DNA of 64,000 nucleotides. It comes from Enoplosus armatus. Lineage: Eukaryota; Chordata; Actinopteri; Centrarchiformes; Enoplosidae. Below are positions 1 to 15,000 of the stretch, piece by piece. The notes beneath the pieces were generated by a model. It made no database searches, was not told where the DNA came from, and was given only the letters and a program-made list of their open reading frames with translations. Made by a program: the position numbers and the translations under genes. The stretch spans positions 14,653,704 through 14,717,703 of the forward strand of contig NC_092188.1 of assembly GCF_043641665.1 (NCBI RefSeq). Direction: 5' to 3'. Position 1 is the stretch's first letter; each line of letters starts with the position of its first letter.

Positions 1-2571
1 ACAAGCAGTGATAACCACTAGTGTGAACACTTTTCAAATTACCCACAGGACATAATTTGTGCATGATGGTAGAAATCAGACACCTTTTTCAAATTTATTT
101 CCGTAACTCTTTAATTACAAATTGTATGGTGTTCGACACACATGGAGACTCTTTGGATGGCAAATACAATCTCTCTGACGTGTTGTTTTCTGAGCTGGAG
201 TTGTCAAATAGGCTGCTCTTCAGCTCTCTGTCAAAAAGCTGTTCACTTGACTTGGACTCCTGCAGACCCTGTCATATCATGTAGCACAGATGGTGACCTC
301 ACTCCTATTACTCACTCCAACCCCACAGCCTGACACCACTTTGACAGCATAGTAATGACATGGCTGTGGGATGGTTTGATGGCATAACAAACTCCAGCCC
401 TCAGCAAAAGGAAGATGAGAAGGGGAAAAAAGGATGTGAAAGACTCCCAATCTCCTGTCGTCTACTGTATGCTCCTCCTGTTATCATGTTTTATGAAAAG
501 AATGATGCAATGGCAGAAGAGAGTTAGAGAGAGTGCAAAATGCATTTTTAGCATTGCAAGTGGCATGGCTCTATAGATGGCAATTGCCATGAAATTTGGT
601 GCAGACATTCATGTTCCCCACAGGATGAATTTTAACAGCTTTTGTGATCCCTTAATTTTTCCTCTAGCGCCATCATCAGGTCAGAATGGTTTGTGACTAA
701 ATACCTGCAAAACTAATGACGTTCTCATCAGCCTCAGCTGGAATTAGTTAATGTTAGTATGCTAAGATGCTAAGCTAATATGGAGAACATGGTAAACATT
801 ATACCTGCTTAGCATCATGGCACCACGGTGCCTGTGAGTGGCTGTAGACTCTTATTCTTGTTTTGTTAAAGCATCAAGTAAATCCCTTTGATTCATATGG
901 TAGCATAGATTCGGTTTAGTATTGTCATACAGGCCAAAATGTTACTAAACCGTCTCACCAGCAGCTGCCAGTAAATGAGGAGTCAGTGAACGTGCTCATA
1001 GAAGGCCATGAAATCCCATTTAGTGTGCTCATACTCTCATCAAATAAGTATTATTGTATCCATGTGGTTGTTGCTTTCCTCCCTTTTTTTAATAATCAGG
1101 ACAAAGATGTTATTTTTGGCACAGCTCATTCTGCGCCACGAGTAGATGTGATGGCCGGCTGTAAGTCACACTCAAACCAACTGGATGTAACTCTATAATG
1201 TATTTCACAGGAGCTGAGACCCAGTACTTAACGAGACTTTCATAAATCCCTTTCCCCATACTGCTTTGGTGAGAAGAGCCTAATCACCCCCTTAATGAGT
1301 TGGATCCACTCATTTCAAGACTCATTTCAAGACCGTAGATTGCATGTAGGAATCATGATGAAGCTCTCTTATTGCCCCATAGAGGACAGCAACATGTCCA
1401 CATAATGAATAAAACATTTTCATCTTCCTACTGAAGGTACTGTATGTCTCTGGCTTTTGTTGTCGCCCCATAGTTGTTATATTTTGATCCGGAGCACATT
1501 TGAAGATATGTTTTCAGGGATTTGCATCCTGTTAAAGCATAAATTTCCGTACAGAGAAATCCTTAATTACACCAAAAGTAGCACTGAGAGCAATGTTTAG
1601 TTTGAGAAGAGCTCTGTATACAGAGGGTAAACAATGAAAAAAAAAAACCTAACACCTGAGAAAAAATGAATTGTAAAAAAGCAAAATAAATGAATTGAGT
1701 TGTGAACTTTAACTGTGGAAGGAGTGAGTGAGTTGTTTTAAATATGGCCCCACTGGCTGCTTGCCTGTGGCCTAAATTTGGCCTTTCATTATGGATGGAG
1801 TCCTTGACAGCTCAAAGATGAGCTGCTGCAGGCTAAGTCAAGGCAAAGGGAAGCAGCACAGAGTAGAGGTGAGGCGCTGGTAATGTTGAAGCCCACAGAG
1901 AGGAGGGCCATAAAAGACAGAGGCGCCTCTGCGGGAATGAAGGATTAGTCACAGCCACAGATCTAACTCTGATCTTTTCTCATGCTTTGTCCTCATTTCT
2001 TTTGCATTCCCTTCCCTCCCTCACACTGTTGCCCGTGTAATTGCTCAGTCGCTTGGATCTGCCAGTAAGTGACATTTGACCAGTGGGCTCTGGAATTAAT
2101 CCTTGGTTTGGCTATCTTTACCGACAGTGATGCAGAGTCTCCTCTTTCATCATGGTGACCAGCTGTGAGGACAGAACACTCAGTTAAAGAAAAAGATGTA
2201 CAGCACTTAATCCTTCAGTTACAGAGATCGTACACATTAAGTGCACTGCATGCACAGCTGTTTCTTCACTCACTACTTTTCTAAAATGTACGCAAGGCTC
2301 TGAATGCCTTGTTAATAGGTATGACTAATCTGCTATTTGAATGCAGTTTGACCTGCTCACATCCTGCAGTCTCTAGAGACTCATTTAAGACGCAGTGGGC
2401 TTTAACATAGTGAGAAATCTGTTTGCATACAACTGAATGAAAATAATACCACAACTCTACCTCCTAGACTGTGCAGCGGTGCTATGAGCCCATCAGCAAA
2501 TGCTTTTACCAACACAAGTGTGTGTTTGAACAGGAAAATGAAAAACAACCGCTTTCCATTTCCTCTCACAG
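1..2571 (+). other. Intron upstream of the first visible exon
   Basis: Inferred intron, because the exon at 2572 begins in phase 1 behind a CTCTCACAG acceptor and the gene's signal, MAM and Ig exons are missing. It holds one dispersed repeat copy (about 541-870). No other coding segment was recognised. Confidence 0.75.
541..870 (+). repeat. Dispersed teleost repeat, family A, copy 1
   Basis: Shares in order with 18500-18920: an ACATTCATG-TCCCC block, GTGATCCC, the CGCCATCATCAGGTCA block, repeated TAGTATGCTAA/GATGCTAAGC words, ACATTATACCTGCT and GTGGCTGTAGACTCTTA. A third copy lies inverted near 50395-50630. Short GCTAGC-type repeats like this are abundant in acanthomorph fish genomes. The class (SINE or DNA MITE) is not decided by what I see. 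Confidence 0.75.
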
Positions 2572-2865
2572 TACCTCCGTCTCCCATTGCGCCACCCCAG
2601 CTGCTGCGCGCCGGCTCCACTTACCTGATCATCCAGCTCAACACCAACTCTATCCTGGGAGATGGCCCCATTATCAGGAAGGAGATTGAGTACCGCGCCA
2701 GCCAGTCTCCGTGGTCAGAGGTGCATGGAGTCAACATGGTCACCTATAAGCTGTGGCACCTGGATCCAGACACAGAGTACCACATCAGTGTGCTGTTGAC
2801 TCGGCCTGGAGAGGGAGGAACTGGCCCACCTGGGCCGCCTCTTGTGAGCAGGACCAAGTGTGCAG
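2572..2865 (+). CDS. ptpru: ptpru exon: FN3 repeat 1
   Basis: Encodes a complete first fibronectin type III repeat, from [11 protein letters not shown] through [20 protein letters not shown] to SRTKCA. The PIAPPQLL start and the HLDPDTEY and [14 protein letters not shown] segments are diagnostic of R2B receptors. The exon is 294 bases, phase 1 in and phase 1 out. The acceptor is TCTCACAG at 2564-2571 and the donor GTGAGC at 2866. The extracellular FN3 repeats take part in homophilic adhesion in this family. An open frame continues upstream to about 2484, but that part is intron. Confidence 0.95.
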
Positions 2866-5441
2866 GTGAGCTTTGACTTTCTCAACACAACTGGACTGAA
2901 GTGTAGTCGCCTAATGCAGTGGTTCCCAACGTTTTTGTTTTGTTACCCCTTTAAATGAAGCATTGTTGTGACAGGGTATGGTCTTATTGTACACGTGAGT
3001 TGTGATCAGTTTGACTAAAAGTGATGTTTTTACTGCTCTGGTTGTTTAATTTTAAGGATTTTTAGAGGCCTGAAAAGCTGGAAGGATCAATTACTTAACA
3101 AGAAAAAAGAAAAAAACTGAGAATAGTCAGAAACAAACATCATTTTGTTCCCTCAGATTCATCTTGAGACCGTCAGTTTGGGAACCACTAATACCTAATG
3201 TATTAGAGTGTTGTACTGTAGGTCAGATAGCATCATTTGATTACATGCTGTGTTAGATAATAGAGCTTAGAGCGTAGGTTCAGATGAGAATAACAAAACC
3301 ATAACTATCATCATCAACTACACCCTCATTCATATAACATAGCAGTGTATTTTAATGGTATTCACTGGCCAGTAGCTGCTGCTGCATTACAAGCTGTAAA
3401 ACACACCACCCACTACCCAGCTTTTTATCCTTATGGTATTTGTTTAAAGATTAATTATGGAGTATTGTTTACCCTATCACATACATCTTTTCTATGGCAG
3501 GAATTTGTGGCTATGTCTGAGTCTTGTAGTACGTTTGCAGAGATAACAGACCACAACAGTCTTGCTGTTTGGGGTTTTGTGTTTTCTTTCTTTTATTGGG
3601 CAGAGAAAATCCTCTGAAAGGACCCATTATGCATTGTGTAGTGCTTTGGGGAATTACAGTGTGCACTGTTTAGGTGATGCAGTAACCCAGAGCGCTGGAT
3701 GAGGGAATACAGTGCGTTGAACACCTTGCTGTTCGGTATAAACCAAACGTGTGGCAGCAGCGTCTTCAATGGAACCTTTACCAGGACACTGCTCTGTGAT
3801 TTTCCAAATTACATAGGCTTGTACATTTAATCTAGGTTAAAATAATACCTATAGATATGGCGTCTTTGCACTTAATGAATTAATTCTGTAAAAGATCCAC
3901 AACTCAAACTACTGATGCTCAGCAGCCACACACCGTAACTTCAGAGAGTCTTACATTAAGGGACTGCATCTGTCACGATAATCGGCTAAAATTCAATCAG
4001 AGTGGAGCTGATAGAAAAGTTCTGACTCAGTCACTGCATACACTTATCTCATAAGAAAAGGCACATTTGCTATCACTGGCGTTTATGAACTATGCAGCTG
4101 AGGGGACTGAAAGGGAGACTTTTTCTTGCTGCCAGCATGGCAATATTGGTGTGACGGTTATTTAAAAAGATAACAACTGGCTGACAACAGTAGCTGGCCT
4201 AAAGCAGGCTTCTTTGGTATCTACTGAAGAGGAGAGAAATTTTATTTGGCGAGTACAATAAATGGACAAGAATTTGTAGGTGACAGTGGTGGAGACATAT
4301 CAATCACAGTGTACACAGATACACACTGCAGATGCCTTTAAGATAATGCCTAAAGAAACAATGAGGGACATACAGCATACAACATACTATCTGTAGGACT
4401 TCACATATTCATGATACATTTGTAGGGCTGCAACTGATTATTTTCTTTATTCTGCAGATCATGTGCTCCGTTAATCGATTATAAATGGCGGGAAAAAGTG
4501 AAAAATGCCTAGAGCCCAATGTAAATAGCTGAGAACCAGAAGATATTCAGTTTACTCTCATATGTGGCAAAGAAAGGTAACAAATCCTCACATCTGACAA
4601 CCTTGTACATGCGGATGTTTGGCATTTTTGCTTGAAAAATGACAGAAACAATATCAAAATAGTTTCTGATTAATTATTCGCCGTTTAATTGTCTCAGCTG
4701 TATTAGCTTGCTTTCTGCTTCCTCTTTGTCGGCCTTTTCTACTCACTTCTCCTTAAACTACAGTAACTGCTAACATTCCAGTAAAATGCAGATTTTAATG
4801 CATAAATATCACATTTTTCTAAAATTATTTTTTATTCTGCCATTCAGGTGAAGGTTTTTCTTCCGTTTTTTCTAATTGAACCTATTGTACTGCCGGCTCA
4901 CATCTGTGCAGACACAGTTCACCCAGGGAGATGAGGACAGGACACCAACAGGCCACACCCATGCTTACTTTTAAATATATGTACACATTTATAGCACAAA
5001 GAGCACTTGTGTTGATGCAGATGCACACACAGAGATGCAGGCATTCATTACCTCTGCCTGCATCTGCAATGTGTGCGCAGCGCTCCCAGGCACACGAAAT
5101 GGAAAGCTTTGTGTTACCCAAAGGCAGTCTGTGGATTTGTGTCTTCCATGGTCATCACTCTTTTCTATGCCCAACGGTCTCTTCCTGCCACACACCATCC
5201 CTCACATATCTCCCTACCCTGCTCCAGTAGAGCCTCCCTGGCCCCCTCTCCAATGACATATTAAAGCTACTCTCCTCTCCCAACAGCCGGAGACACCCCC
5301 CATTCATCAGACACCATGAGTGAGCTCACAGCCCTCCCTCCCCAATCCCCGCACACCCCACCCCAACTCAAGAGACACCGAAAATTCACAATAAAAAAGT
5401 AAAAAAGTCGATAGCAAGAGAGGGAAGGCTGCGGTGTGGGA

Positions 5442-5500
<59 letters not shown>

Positions 5501-8500
5501 TGTGTGTTTGTGTGTGGGACTGAGGGTAGTTTTTCAAAGTGAGAGAGTGAAACAGTAAAAACGAGGAGGGTGAATGTGAGAGGTGAAGCGAGAGAGGACT
5601 CGCAGCGTACAGGAAAATTGCTTTCACAGTTGCTGGTATCAGTGTTTGTGAAAGTCACTAAACTCCAGCCTTTAATGATGTATTTACATTTCAACCACTG
5701 TGACATTAGCTTGTTCAACCATGTGTGGGATAAGTAATACTGCTGTGTTGTTAAACAGAGCATTTAGATGCAGTACTAGTTCAACACAGAGGAAGTATAG
5801 GTGAAATTAATTTTGCCGCTCATCCTGTCTTGTATTTTGTCTTTAGGTGGCTGCAAAGCTGCGAGTGACTGATGGTTCAATTATTATTTATTTTTTTGTA
5901 GTGCAGCTGCATCTACATTGCCTCCTGCGCGGCTTGATCCGTGTTCACAGTTCTTACCTGGGCATGTGGAGGTGTTACACACTTTACAGTAAGCTGCAAC
6001 AATGGAAACCTCCTCCACTTGGTGTATCTCACCTTCTTGACCCTCCAGGAGACTCTAATCACCACCTGGTTCCCAGAGCTCCCCTGACACAACCTCCAAA
6101 CCATCTGGTCTACACTATCCCTACTGACCCCACATTCCACCACTGAATCCTGATCGACCCCCCCCCCTTCCCCATTTGCCGTTGGCCTGATTAGGTTTAA
6201 GCATGGGAAAATAGATGGTGGGGTTGTTGTTGTGATTTCAGGGAGGTGGTAACTATCCAGCGAACAGAAGGGATATCTGGACCCTCTCTGTGTTTAGGAG
6301 AGAAGTGAATTTCCCCTCCAGAAGCTGTGTCTTGCCACCGTGACTAATCTCACTCTTCCATGGTCAAGCTGAATATTTCTCTCCTTCCCAAACATGTTGG
6401 CTAGCTGGCTTCTCCGTACACATGCACATCCTCGCGCAGCCGAGCTGTCCCCCGTGCGGGTGCTGTAAAACTAATGGCCGTGAATGTGAACATGGTCTCC
6501 GCCTGGCTCTGATGCCCATCCAGGTGTGCTTGATGAGCCATTGCTGTGATTATCAGCACGGTGCATTAGCACAGCTTGAAGCCCCTCAAGTAAATCACAG
6601 AGGAGAGGCGAGCATTTGTACTGCAGGTGGTCCCCAAACTACGTTAATGGGCTTCCACCTGCTGCTGGGTCACTGAACCTTCTGGAAAGCCCCTGCCCGG
6701 GATGCTCTGGGTCTGTTAGAGGGAGCCAACGCTGGAGCCTGGCTAAAATTAGGCACATTAAGGAACACAAGTGCTTTGCCTTTCTTGGCATGTCGTTCAT
6801 CATGCCTTCCACTCTGAGCCAGAATTCCCTATATGTTCACATTTGGTGTTTTTGAATTTATGTGTGCTTGTGTTTTTGCTTGCACACGGTTATAGGCGCA
6901 CATGTCTGTCCCAATTTGGTTTTCCCCGTTTGACACAGTCAGTCCAGATCCCCTCCATGGATGCGTGCAATCTAAGGCAGCTCTGCTCTGGCCCGCTACC
7001 GTCCCATGTCACAGTTTTAGGGGAGATAATAAACCAGAACCTGTCACATCCACTCTAACTTCCCATCTCAAAGGATCAACATGGTGCTCTGGGCTTTTGG
7101 CCATGTTGGGGCGGCTGCAGTTTTCACGCCACAGGGTGCCAGAGAATGGGTGCCCGTGGCACACAGACAAATAAGACGAGGCAAGGGGAAGGGGCTGGCA
7201 CAAATGTCCACTTTGAGAAAACCCACAATGAGCACACTGTGGCCTCTTTGGCGGCACTTTCATCAACTCAGCAGTTAAATGCCTCTCTTTATTTAGCACT
7301 CAGACTGTGCAGACTATCAATTGCACCATTAAGACAATCCTCAGTCACTCTGAACAATGGAACATTAACATTTCTTGCTGGATGCAGTCTACTACTTTGA
7401 GATTACCGTGCCCACCCATTTATCTGCCGTCACATTAGTCTGGATGAGGTTTAGATCAATGCTCTGGTCATATTCCCATCTAGTATGAGATGCCAGACAG
7501 CAAATTAAAAGAGAAAGCTGGTGACTGCAGAGGCCTTCAGTATAAATTGGATGTGTCATAAAATTTCTCTTTAAAAGAATTGTTCTACCACAGGCAGCAA
7601 TAAGTGCATAAGAAATCGGGCATAGAGCTATAATGCAAGGATGTTCATTTATGTGTGTTTCAACATGTGCGCATGTAAAATAGATAGAGAGAGAGAGAGA
7701 GAAGGAAGAAGGGAGAGGAAAAGATATAAAAAAAGAGAATGATAAGGAGACGGTGCTAAATAATCATTTCATACAGCAAATGTGTGCAGATACGTGTGTT
7801 AGTGTGTCCTTGAACACCTTTCAAACCCATTTTCTTAGATAATTCTTGTTTTAGTGCATTAGCCCTTGCTCAGTGATGCATTAGCCGCCTTATTTAAGTT
7901 CCCTGCACTAATCTGTGCTGCAATGAGAATCCCACAGAGTGTTTGAGTCAGTGAAGGAATGAAGACCTTGGCCAGTAACCTCAAACTCCACTGATCTCTC
8001 CCTGTACCCCATATCTCTGCTGTCATTCCCTGCCTCCCTGGCCCATTACTCAACATGCCCTATTAAAAGAATATAGCAATACAATACATTATGTAGCATA
8101 TTGCTTGACAAAAAGGCATTGATTGTGTTAATAATGGCCACCAATAAATGCCTCCATTGATGCTGAGGATGTCCTTGGCTTAAGTCAGCCTCTCTTCAGT
8201 TTCGGACGTCCTCCTGAACACTGGCTGGTCTGTGCCTCTGTGTATAGAGGCTCTCTGTATCTTTCAGCGAGCCATTACATTTGAGGAGGATATCAAAGAC
8301 AGAGCTGTTGTTCTTTTAGCCCGAGTCAGAGAAAGTCAGGGTTAACCCGGCAGTGACCAGAATTAACTTGGTGCCTTCTAAAAATATGCGACAGGCCATC
8401 GCGGTGACCCAGCAGTAAAAGTGACCAGCGGAAGTGAATGCCCTTGTATAGCTCTGGCATTTTTGTGTGCAGATTAAACCTCAGGGCAGAGAAGTATAAC

Positions 8501-11500
8501 TACTGGATAGTCAATTTGCTGTGCGACACGGAGGCGGGGACTGATGGGAGTGTGACAGCAACCCGCAGCCTGTCCGATTAATTAGCGCAATTGGCATGAG
8601 TTCCTGCTCTGCCATGGGGGATGTGGGTGCGTTGTGCTGGCAGCAAAATGTTGACCTCCATGTTGTGGTGGGGCATGTAGGAGGGGAACAAGTGAAAAAC
8701 TGCCACGGTTGTCCTGGGACATCAGTGACATCAGTGTCATTTTCTGAGTGCTCTGTCTGTTTCACAATAAAACAAAGTTACCTGTGTTTTCATTTTCTAT
8801 AATTCAGTATTGTGCCTTCAGGACTTTTCTCATGACATTGCTTGTTTTTGTCACTACATCTCTGCTTTCTTTATTACTCAATCTTCCTCTTCGATCTTTC
8901 TTCCTCCCTGCCAGAGCCCATGCGTGCCTTGCGGGGGCTCATGGCCACAGATATCCAGTCCAGGCAGTTGTCCCTGCAGTGGGAGAATTTGGCGTTCAAC
9001 CTGACACGCTGCCACACCTACTCAGTGTCCCTGTGCTACCGCTACACCACGGCGGGAGGCGGCGGAGGCCACAACACCACCGTGCGCGAGTGCCTGGCAG
9101 TGGAACACAACGCCTCACGCTTCACGCTGCGTGATCTGCCACCCTACCACGGCATCTATGTCCGTCTGTCACTGGCAAACCCAGAGGGGAAGAAAGAGGG
9201 CAGGGAGGTCACCTTCCAGACCGAGGAGGACAGTAAGTCACAGGAGGAGGTGACAGAAAAGATGGGTAGTAGATAGTACGGAAACAGAGGACAGAAAAAG
9301 TGAGAAGTGTTTTTAGAAATTACCACTGAACATTAATATGCACTTAGTTGCCAGTTTATTAAGCACTCATAGCTAAACCTAATGCAGTCGAATACAATGG
9401 CCCTAATGAATCTTGGAGGTGTTGATTAAACGTTTGGGGGATGTAGTTTGTGGTGCTGTTATACTGTATTGCATTATATAGAGAGATGTTTATGTTACCC
9501 TTATTGATAGAAATGATTTTGAATGATTTTACTTTTTATGATCACATGGACATGGACTACTTTAGATAGCTGTTTTGAAGGAGCGTGATGTCTAAAATGT
9601 GCTAGAATATCTCAAGTTGTTTAACTATTCTCATAGTAAATGTCAGAAAGGAGACTCTCCAGACCTGAGACTTCCCACAACCACATTTAGCTGATGCTGT
9701 GATGGTTGTTTTTGGAGATTTTTCAACATACTGTAAAATGAGTGCCCCACATGAGGTTAAAATATACAAATGCATATATCAATCAGTACGTATCATTTTG
9801 GCTCTTATGTGGTGAATTTGTTTATTATTCAAAACATTAACACTTCTAATGCCTCTGCCAGCTCCTCTGTCTTCCTCTAACACATTAATACAGAGGGGGT
9901 GACCATCTGACTGAGGCTGAATCAGCATTACAAAAGATCCTTTTCATTTTTAGATGAAAATAACATAAAAGAGAAAACATTATATCTGAGACTCGGGCAA
10001 CCCTGAGATAGGATTTTGTGCTTATTTCTTATCTCCTATTATTCCTTTGTGGTGTAGCACATCGTCTGCATGACGGCTGAGGGAGAAATCAATTCTGCCA
10101 TGAAAAAATCAAAACAAACAAGATTTATCAGAAAGAGATATATATATAGAGAAAGAGAGAAAAAAAAGATGTAAAGAGAGAGTGAGAAAGCAAGAGAAAC
10201 GATATTTTTTCCTGAAGTGATAAAATATATGTATATACATATATACATACAGTACACGTCAATTATAAACGCTTTTTCCAAAAGCCTTAATAAGCAACTC
10301 TGTCCTCCAGACTAACTCAATTCAAAAATAACAGTCGACTCAGCTGTTTGGCACTTGCTTTAGCCTCAGGCCTGAATCTCACATAACAGTCTTCCTCTGT
10401 TCAGCGCTCACACAGACTATGGGGACTGCAACCGCATGGCCTAAAATAAACTGTTAACACAGTCAAGAAGTGTTGAATGTTCGGGCATTCAAAGTCCTCT
10501 CGCTGCCATTCAGAAACAAGCGTCTGACATATTCATCAATATATTTCAACTTGGGACTCAAGATTGATATGAAATTATCATATCCTCCTTATATTTTCTT
10601 TTTCTCTTGTCTGTGTTGTGGTTACATAATTGATGCAGTTCATAAATTAACTGTGTCCTTATCTGATGTTCTCTGCCTGCTGCTCTCAGCCTGTCTGAGT
10701 GTCTCATGTGGTGCATTGTTCTGAGCCACTGTGACATTCACTTCTGTGATATTGACAGGAGAGGCTCACTGTGGGATTAGCACTTCAATTTCCCCGACAA
10801 ATGTTTGTTCTGACAATTTCTCGTAGTTCCCGGCGGCATAGCACCAGAGTCGCTCACCTTCACCCCGCTGGATGACATGATCTTCCTGAAGTGGGAGGAG
10901 CCTGTGGAGCCCAACGGCCTTATTACCCAATATGAGGTGAGCCCAGAGAGACAAAAGTCTTAATCAGTAACATTCTGAATGAAACACTTTTTCTTCACTT
11001 TTTCCAGGGAGCTGTTGATCTGAAGCCATCTCGCGTTCTTCTCATCTTTGTTGAGAGTTGCACATGCGCAGTACGGATCGGGCAGTAACAAGGCCTGTCA
11101 AGCGTAGTTACTGTTGCTATGATTGGACAATCACTGTATAGGGGAGGGGTTTAGCGAACACTCAATTGTCGTAGTTCGAATTTCTGTTTTTCAATTAAAA
11201 CAAAAATGACTCTCAACTTTTAAGCCATTCCATAACTACTGGGCGAACTCCATCTGCTGAGGAAGGTGTGTGATGTGACAGAGAGTTCCAGAACAGCCAC
11301 TAAATGGACCTTGTGGATTAGATGGTTTAGTCAACTAGAGTATTTGGGGTTTTCAGTAGCTGTAGGTACAGTGTGTTGTTTGTGACCATCTTTTAACTGT
11401 AGCCCTAATTTTAATTCTCAAACAGCCAGCTCGCCCAGTTACACTTTGGAGTTTGGACCGTGTCATTAATAGATAACTCTTGTGCATCTTTTGTGCTGTA

Positions 11501-12027
11501 GGCCTCATGTTTAGCAGGACAATGATTTTGGATTTACTGTACACTGTAGTAAGCCATCAGCAGGCCTGCCTACCTATCCTCAAGCCCTCTTTCCTTGGCC
11601 TCTTGCAATGTCGCCTCAAGGATATTATTAAATAGGATTTGGGGTTTGACATATAAAGTGGAAACTGCACAGGATTTTTTACTCTGTAGTGTGTTGATCT
11701 CTCTCGGCTGACGGAGAAAGCTTTATACAGAGCTGTAGAAATCCTCTTCATTTCTCTCAGATTAAACCATTGACCACTCTCCCTGAGCCCATCGACCGCC
11801 ATGCTGTCCTGCAAGCCCTCCTCGCCGCTCTGTGCACTGTCGGGAGTCTTTTATGTCTGCCTTTGTAGAGGAAACACAGAGGTCTGTCTGTGTTTAGTTG
11901 CTAGATAACTCATAATTCTATCTCCACACTAAGGAGCATGGGCAGGCATTAAGCTCTTCCTATAATAATCAGCAAAGCCTTTGGCTTGGCTTGTGTGGAG
12001 TCTTCAGTGTGTGTGGTGTATGCGTGC

Positions 12028-12072
<45 letters not shown>

Positions 12073-15000
12073 GTGAGTGTGTGTCCATTGCTTCAATAAA
12101 GTGGATCTCTTCCAACTCTAACGTGTATCCTAAAACGCTTACCCTTGTCTGATTGCGGTAAGATCATCTCATTTGGCTCTTCGCTGTTTCAAAGAGTATA
12201 AGTGGAAATTCTCCTGAGAGAACCGCACTGGCAAGGCAAACCACCTCTTGAGGAAAAACTTTAGAAAAGATTTCACTTTTAAAGGACACTCATGTACAGC
12301 AATTTGTGAGTGTTAACAAGAGATAATAAGAGTTCATTAAACTCATAAACACTTAGCTCTATTGATTTAAACACTTGAATGAACTTTTTAATGTGTGGTG
12401 TCCGTGGCCTTTATAATGTATTACTTAGTCAAAAACCACTCACAATACTTCTCCAAAAAAACTCCAGGTTACTTGCATGACTTTGACTTTATGGTGCCAA
12501 TGCCAATCAAGTCCTATTCATCTAAAACGATAAACCCACATGAGCAATTAGCACATTGATTTAGAGAAGCAAATTAATTTCTGAGTGAATTGAATCATAT
12601 CAATCAAACTTTAGAATTACTAGTTATGACAGAGCCATTTGTGCGCCGAGTTAATGACCTGCACTGATCAGTATGAAACTCCAAAATGAATCACTTGAAC
12701 ATTTCATAGCAGCTGCAATAACGAAGCATAAAATCAGCGTTAAGGTAACTCTGATTTTTATGATATTACTCTGAGACCATCTTGTTTTTTTTCCTCACCC
12801 GACAACAGATCAGTTACCAGAGTATCGAGTCGTCTGATCCCGGCATCAACGTCCCAGGACCTAGACGAACGGTGTCCAAGCTGAAGAATGAGACCTACCA
12901 CATGTTCTCCAACCTCCACCCTGGGACAACTTACCTAATCTCTGTTCGAGCCCGCACAGCCAAGGGCTTTGGCCAGACCGCCCTCACTGAAATCACCACC
13001 AACATCTCAGGTAATACCACCTCTGACATACTGAGTATCCGTGCTTGTGAGGTAGTGTGAAAGCTGCCGTGAAATTGTAAAATAGAAATGGAAACAGGCC
13101 TCTCCATGTAGAGGCTGCTCTGTGTGCCATCCCTGCCTACAACGATACAGCATGCAGGTACAACACTAGACTTCACCCACTGCGTGCTATAATTAGGATC
13201 CGGGTTTTCTCTCTTTTGACCTCGGCATCTTTCTTCTCTGGCAGAAGCAAAACTACTGCTCCCAGAGTGTAAGAGCTATTTTCCATCGCCTCTCCAAACT
13301 GGTGACACCTTGTCATCTCACAGTTCTCAAGACATAAATTAACTCATAGGAAGCAGAGAAACACCACAGAGGGGACACTGCTGTGTGTTATGTATAAAGA
13401 AAGATGCAGTGCATTCTTGGGACCAGAATGTCACTTCCGAGAGTCTCAGCGCTTATTACTGGTCATATAAATCCAGCGTTGGTGTTTCTATTTCCTTTTA
13501 ATGATGCATTTGTGCTTGTTAAGGGATGGGATTACACCTCTTAGGAACGCACAACACAGCCACTCCCACCCCATCTCGCTCCCACATTAACTCACTCCGT
13601 CTGCCCCTATCTCTTTACAGAGAGGCCGGGTTTGTTTAATTATAGATTTAGTGCACAATCACTGCTTACTGACTATGTGTGAGACAGAGCGTTGGCACAA
13701 AGCCAGACCGCAGATAGAGTCCAAAAGTCTTTGCAGATCATCCTCAACCTCCTCCACTGGCCCACGGTGCAGAACATTCACTTACACTGAGCGTCTCTCA
13801 AATCTGCACTGACAGCTAGCAAACACTGAACACCTTTAACAGCTACTACTGTCAGCATCTTCAAGCAATACCCACCGCAGAGTATCCAACTACACACATT
13901 CCATCATTCGCAGGCACACGGACACACGCGCACATACATTCAGTCAGCGCACTGCCGTGGCTGACACACAATCATCCTTCAAACAGACTCTATCTGGCAG
14001 CAGGCGTCAAACCCCCTTTTAGTTCTACAAACCGCAACAGACCTTTAATGTCAACAAATGCACAAGCAGTTTCCCGTAATGATGGCAGCTCTTTTCTGCG
14101 GCAGTATTAACAAACTGCTTTTTAATATGATAATCATTGATTCCTCATGAATAGTTTGCTCTTCTTCCCCTCACTAATTGACAACTGATATTAAAGAGGA
14201 ATATGCCGGCACATCTCCGGGGAGGAGCACGACTTTAGCCAAATCCTTTCAAATTAGAAACCCATTCAATTTAGCCTCAGTCCCATGACTTTTAATTGAC
14301 AACAAGAAGGGAAATTCAAATAGTGTACTGAATATGAGGATATGGGTACTGGGTATATTAGCACTGTTAGCCATTTATGCGGAGAAGGGGATGGCTCTAA
14401 AAGGTCTGTTAGTTTCACAAGTCATTGAGGGGCTGAACATGTTTATGTGGAGGGAGAAAGAAGCAAAGACTGTGTTTAAACTTCATTAATGTGGCCTAGA
14501 TGAACACTGTAAGGCAATATGTGTGTGTGTGCATGTGGCTTCATTATTTTTGACATGTAAGCGTGTTTCTGTGTGTCCTCAGCTCCCACGTTTGATTATG
14601 GAGACATGCCGTCCCCACTGAGCGAGACAGAGAGCACAATTACTGTCCTACTGCGCCCCGCCCAAGGCAGAGGGGCACCTGTCAGGTGAGGAAATCATCT
14701 CAAATGTACATATTACATCTTTTTATACCAAACATGGCTTATTAAAGATGCACATGCACCCTGTGTCCAGTACATACCAGGTGGTGGTTGAAGAGGAGAT
14801 GGGGAAGAAAGTGAAGAGGGAGCTTGGGCTTCAGGAGTGTTTCCCGCTGCCCATGTCCCACGGTGAGGCGCAGGCCCGAGGCACACCACACTACTACACA
14901 GCTGAGCTGCCGCCCAGCAGCCTCCCAGAGGCCAGTCCCTTCACTGTGGGCGACAATCACACTTACAACGGCTACTGGAACAGCCCTTTGGACCCACGCA

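Larger units (their letters stand above)
2866..8914 (+). other. Intron between FN3-1 and FN3-2 exons (6.0 kb)
   Basis: Bounded by GTGAGC and CTGCCAG. It contains two hAT-like short elements (2918-3192, 4423-4705), a long TG microsatellite (5445-5517) and a short GA run (7683-7703). The stretch 5850-8800 has moderate GC and several short open frames, but nothing I can assign to a protein family. Confidence 0.85.
10937..12808 (+). other. Intron within FN3-3
   Basis: 1.9 kb. It carries a partial copy of dispersed repeat family B (about 11085-11170) and a compound GT/TA microsatellite (12026-12072). The remainder shows nothing assignable. Confidence 0.85.

Noticed and set aside
5307..5763. Long - strand open frames rich in His/Thr
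   Set aside because: They run through the TG microsatellite, which has no stops in several frames; no other protein character.
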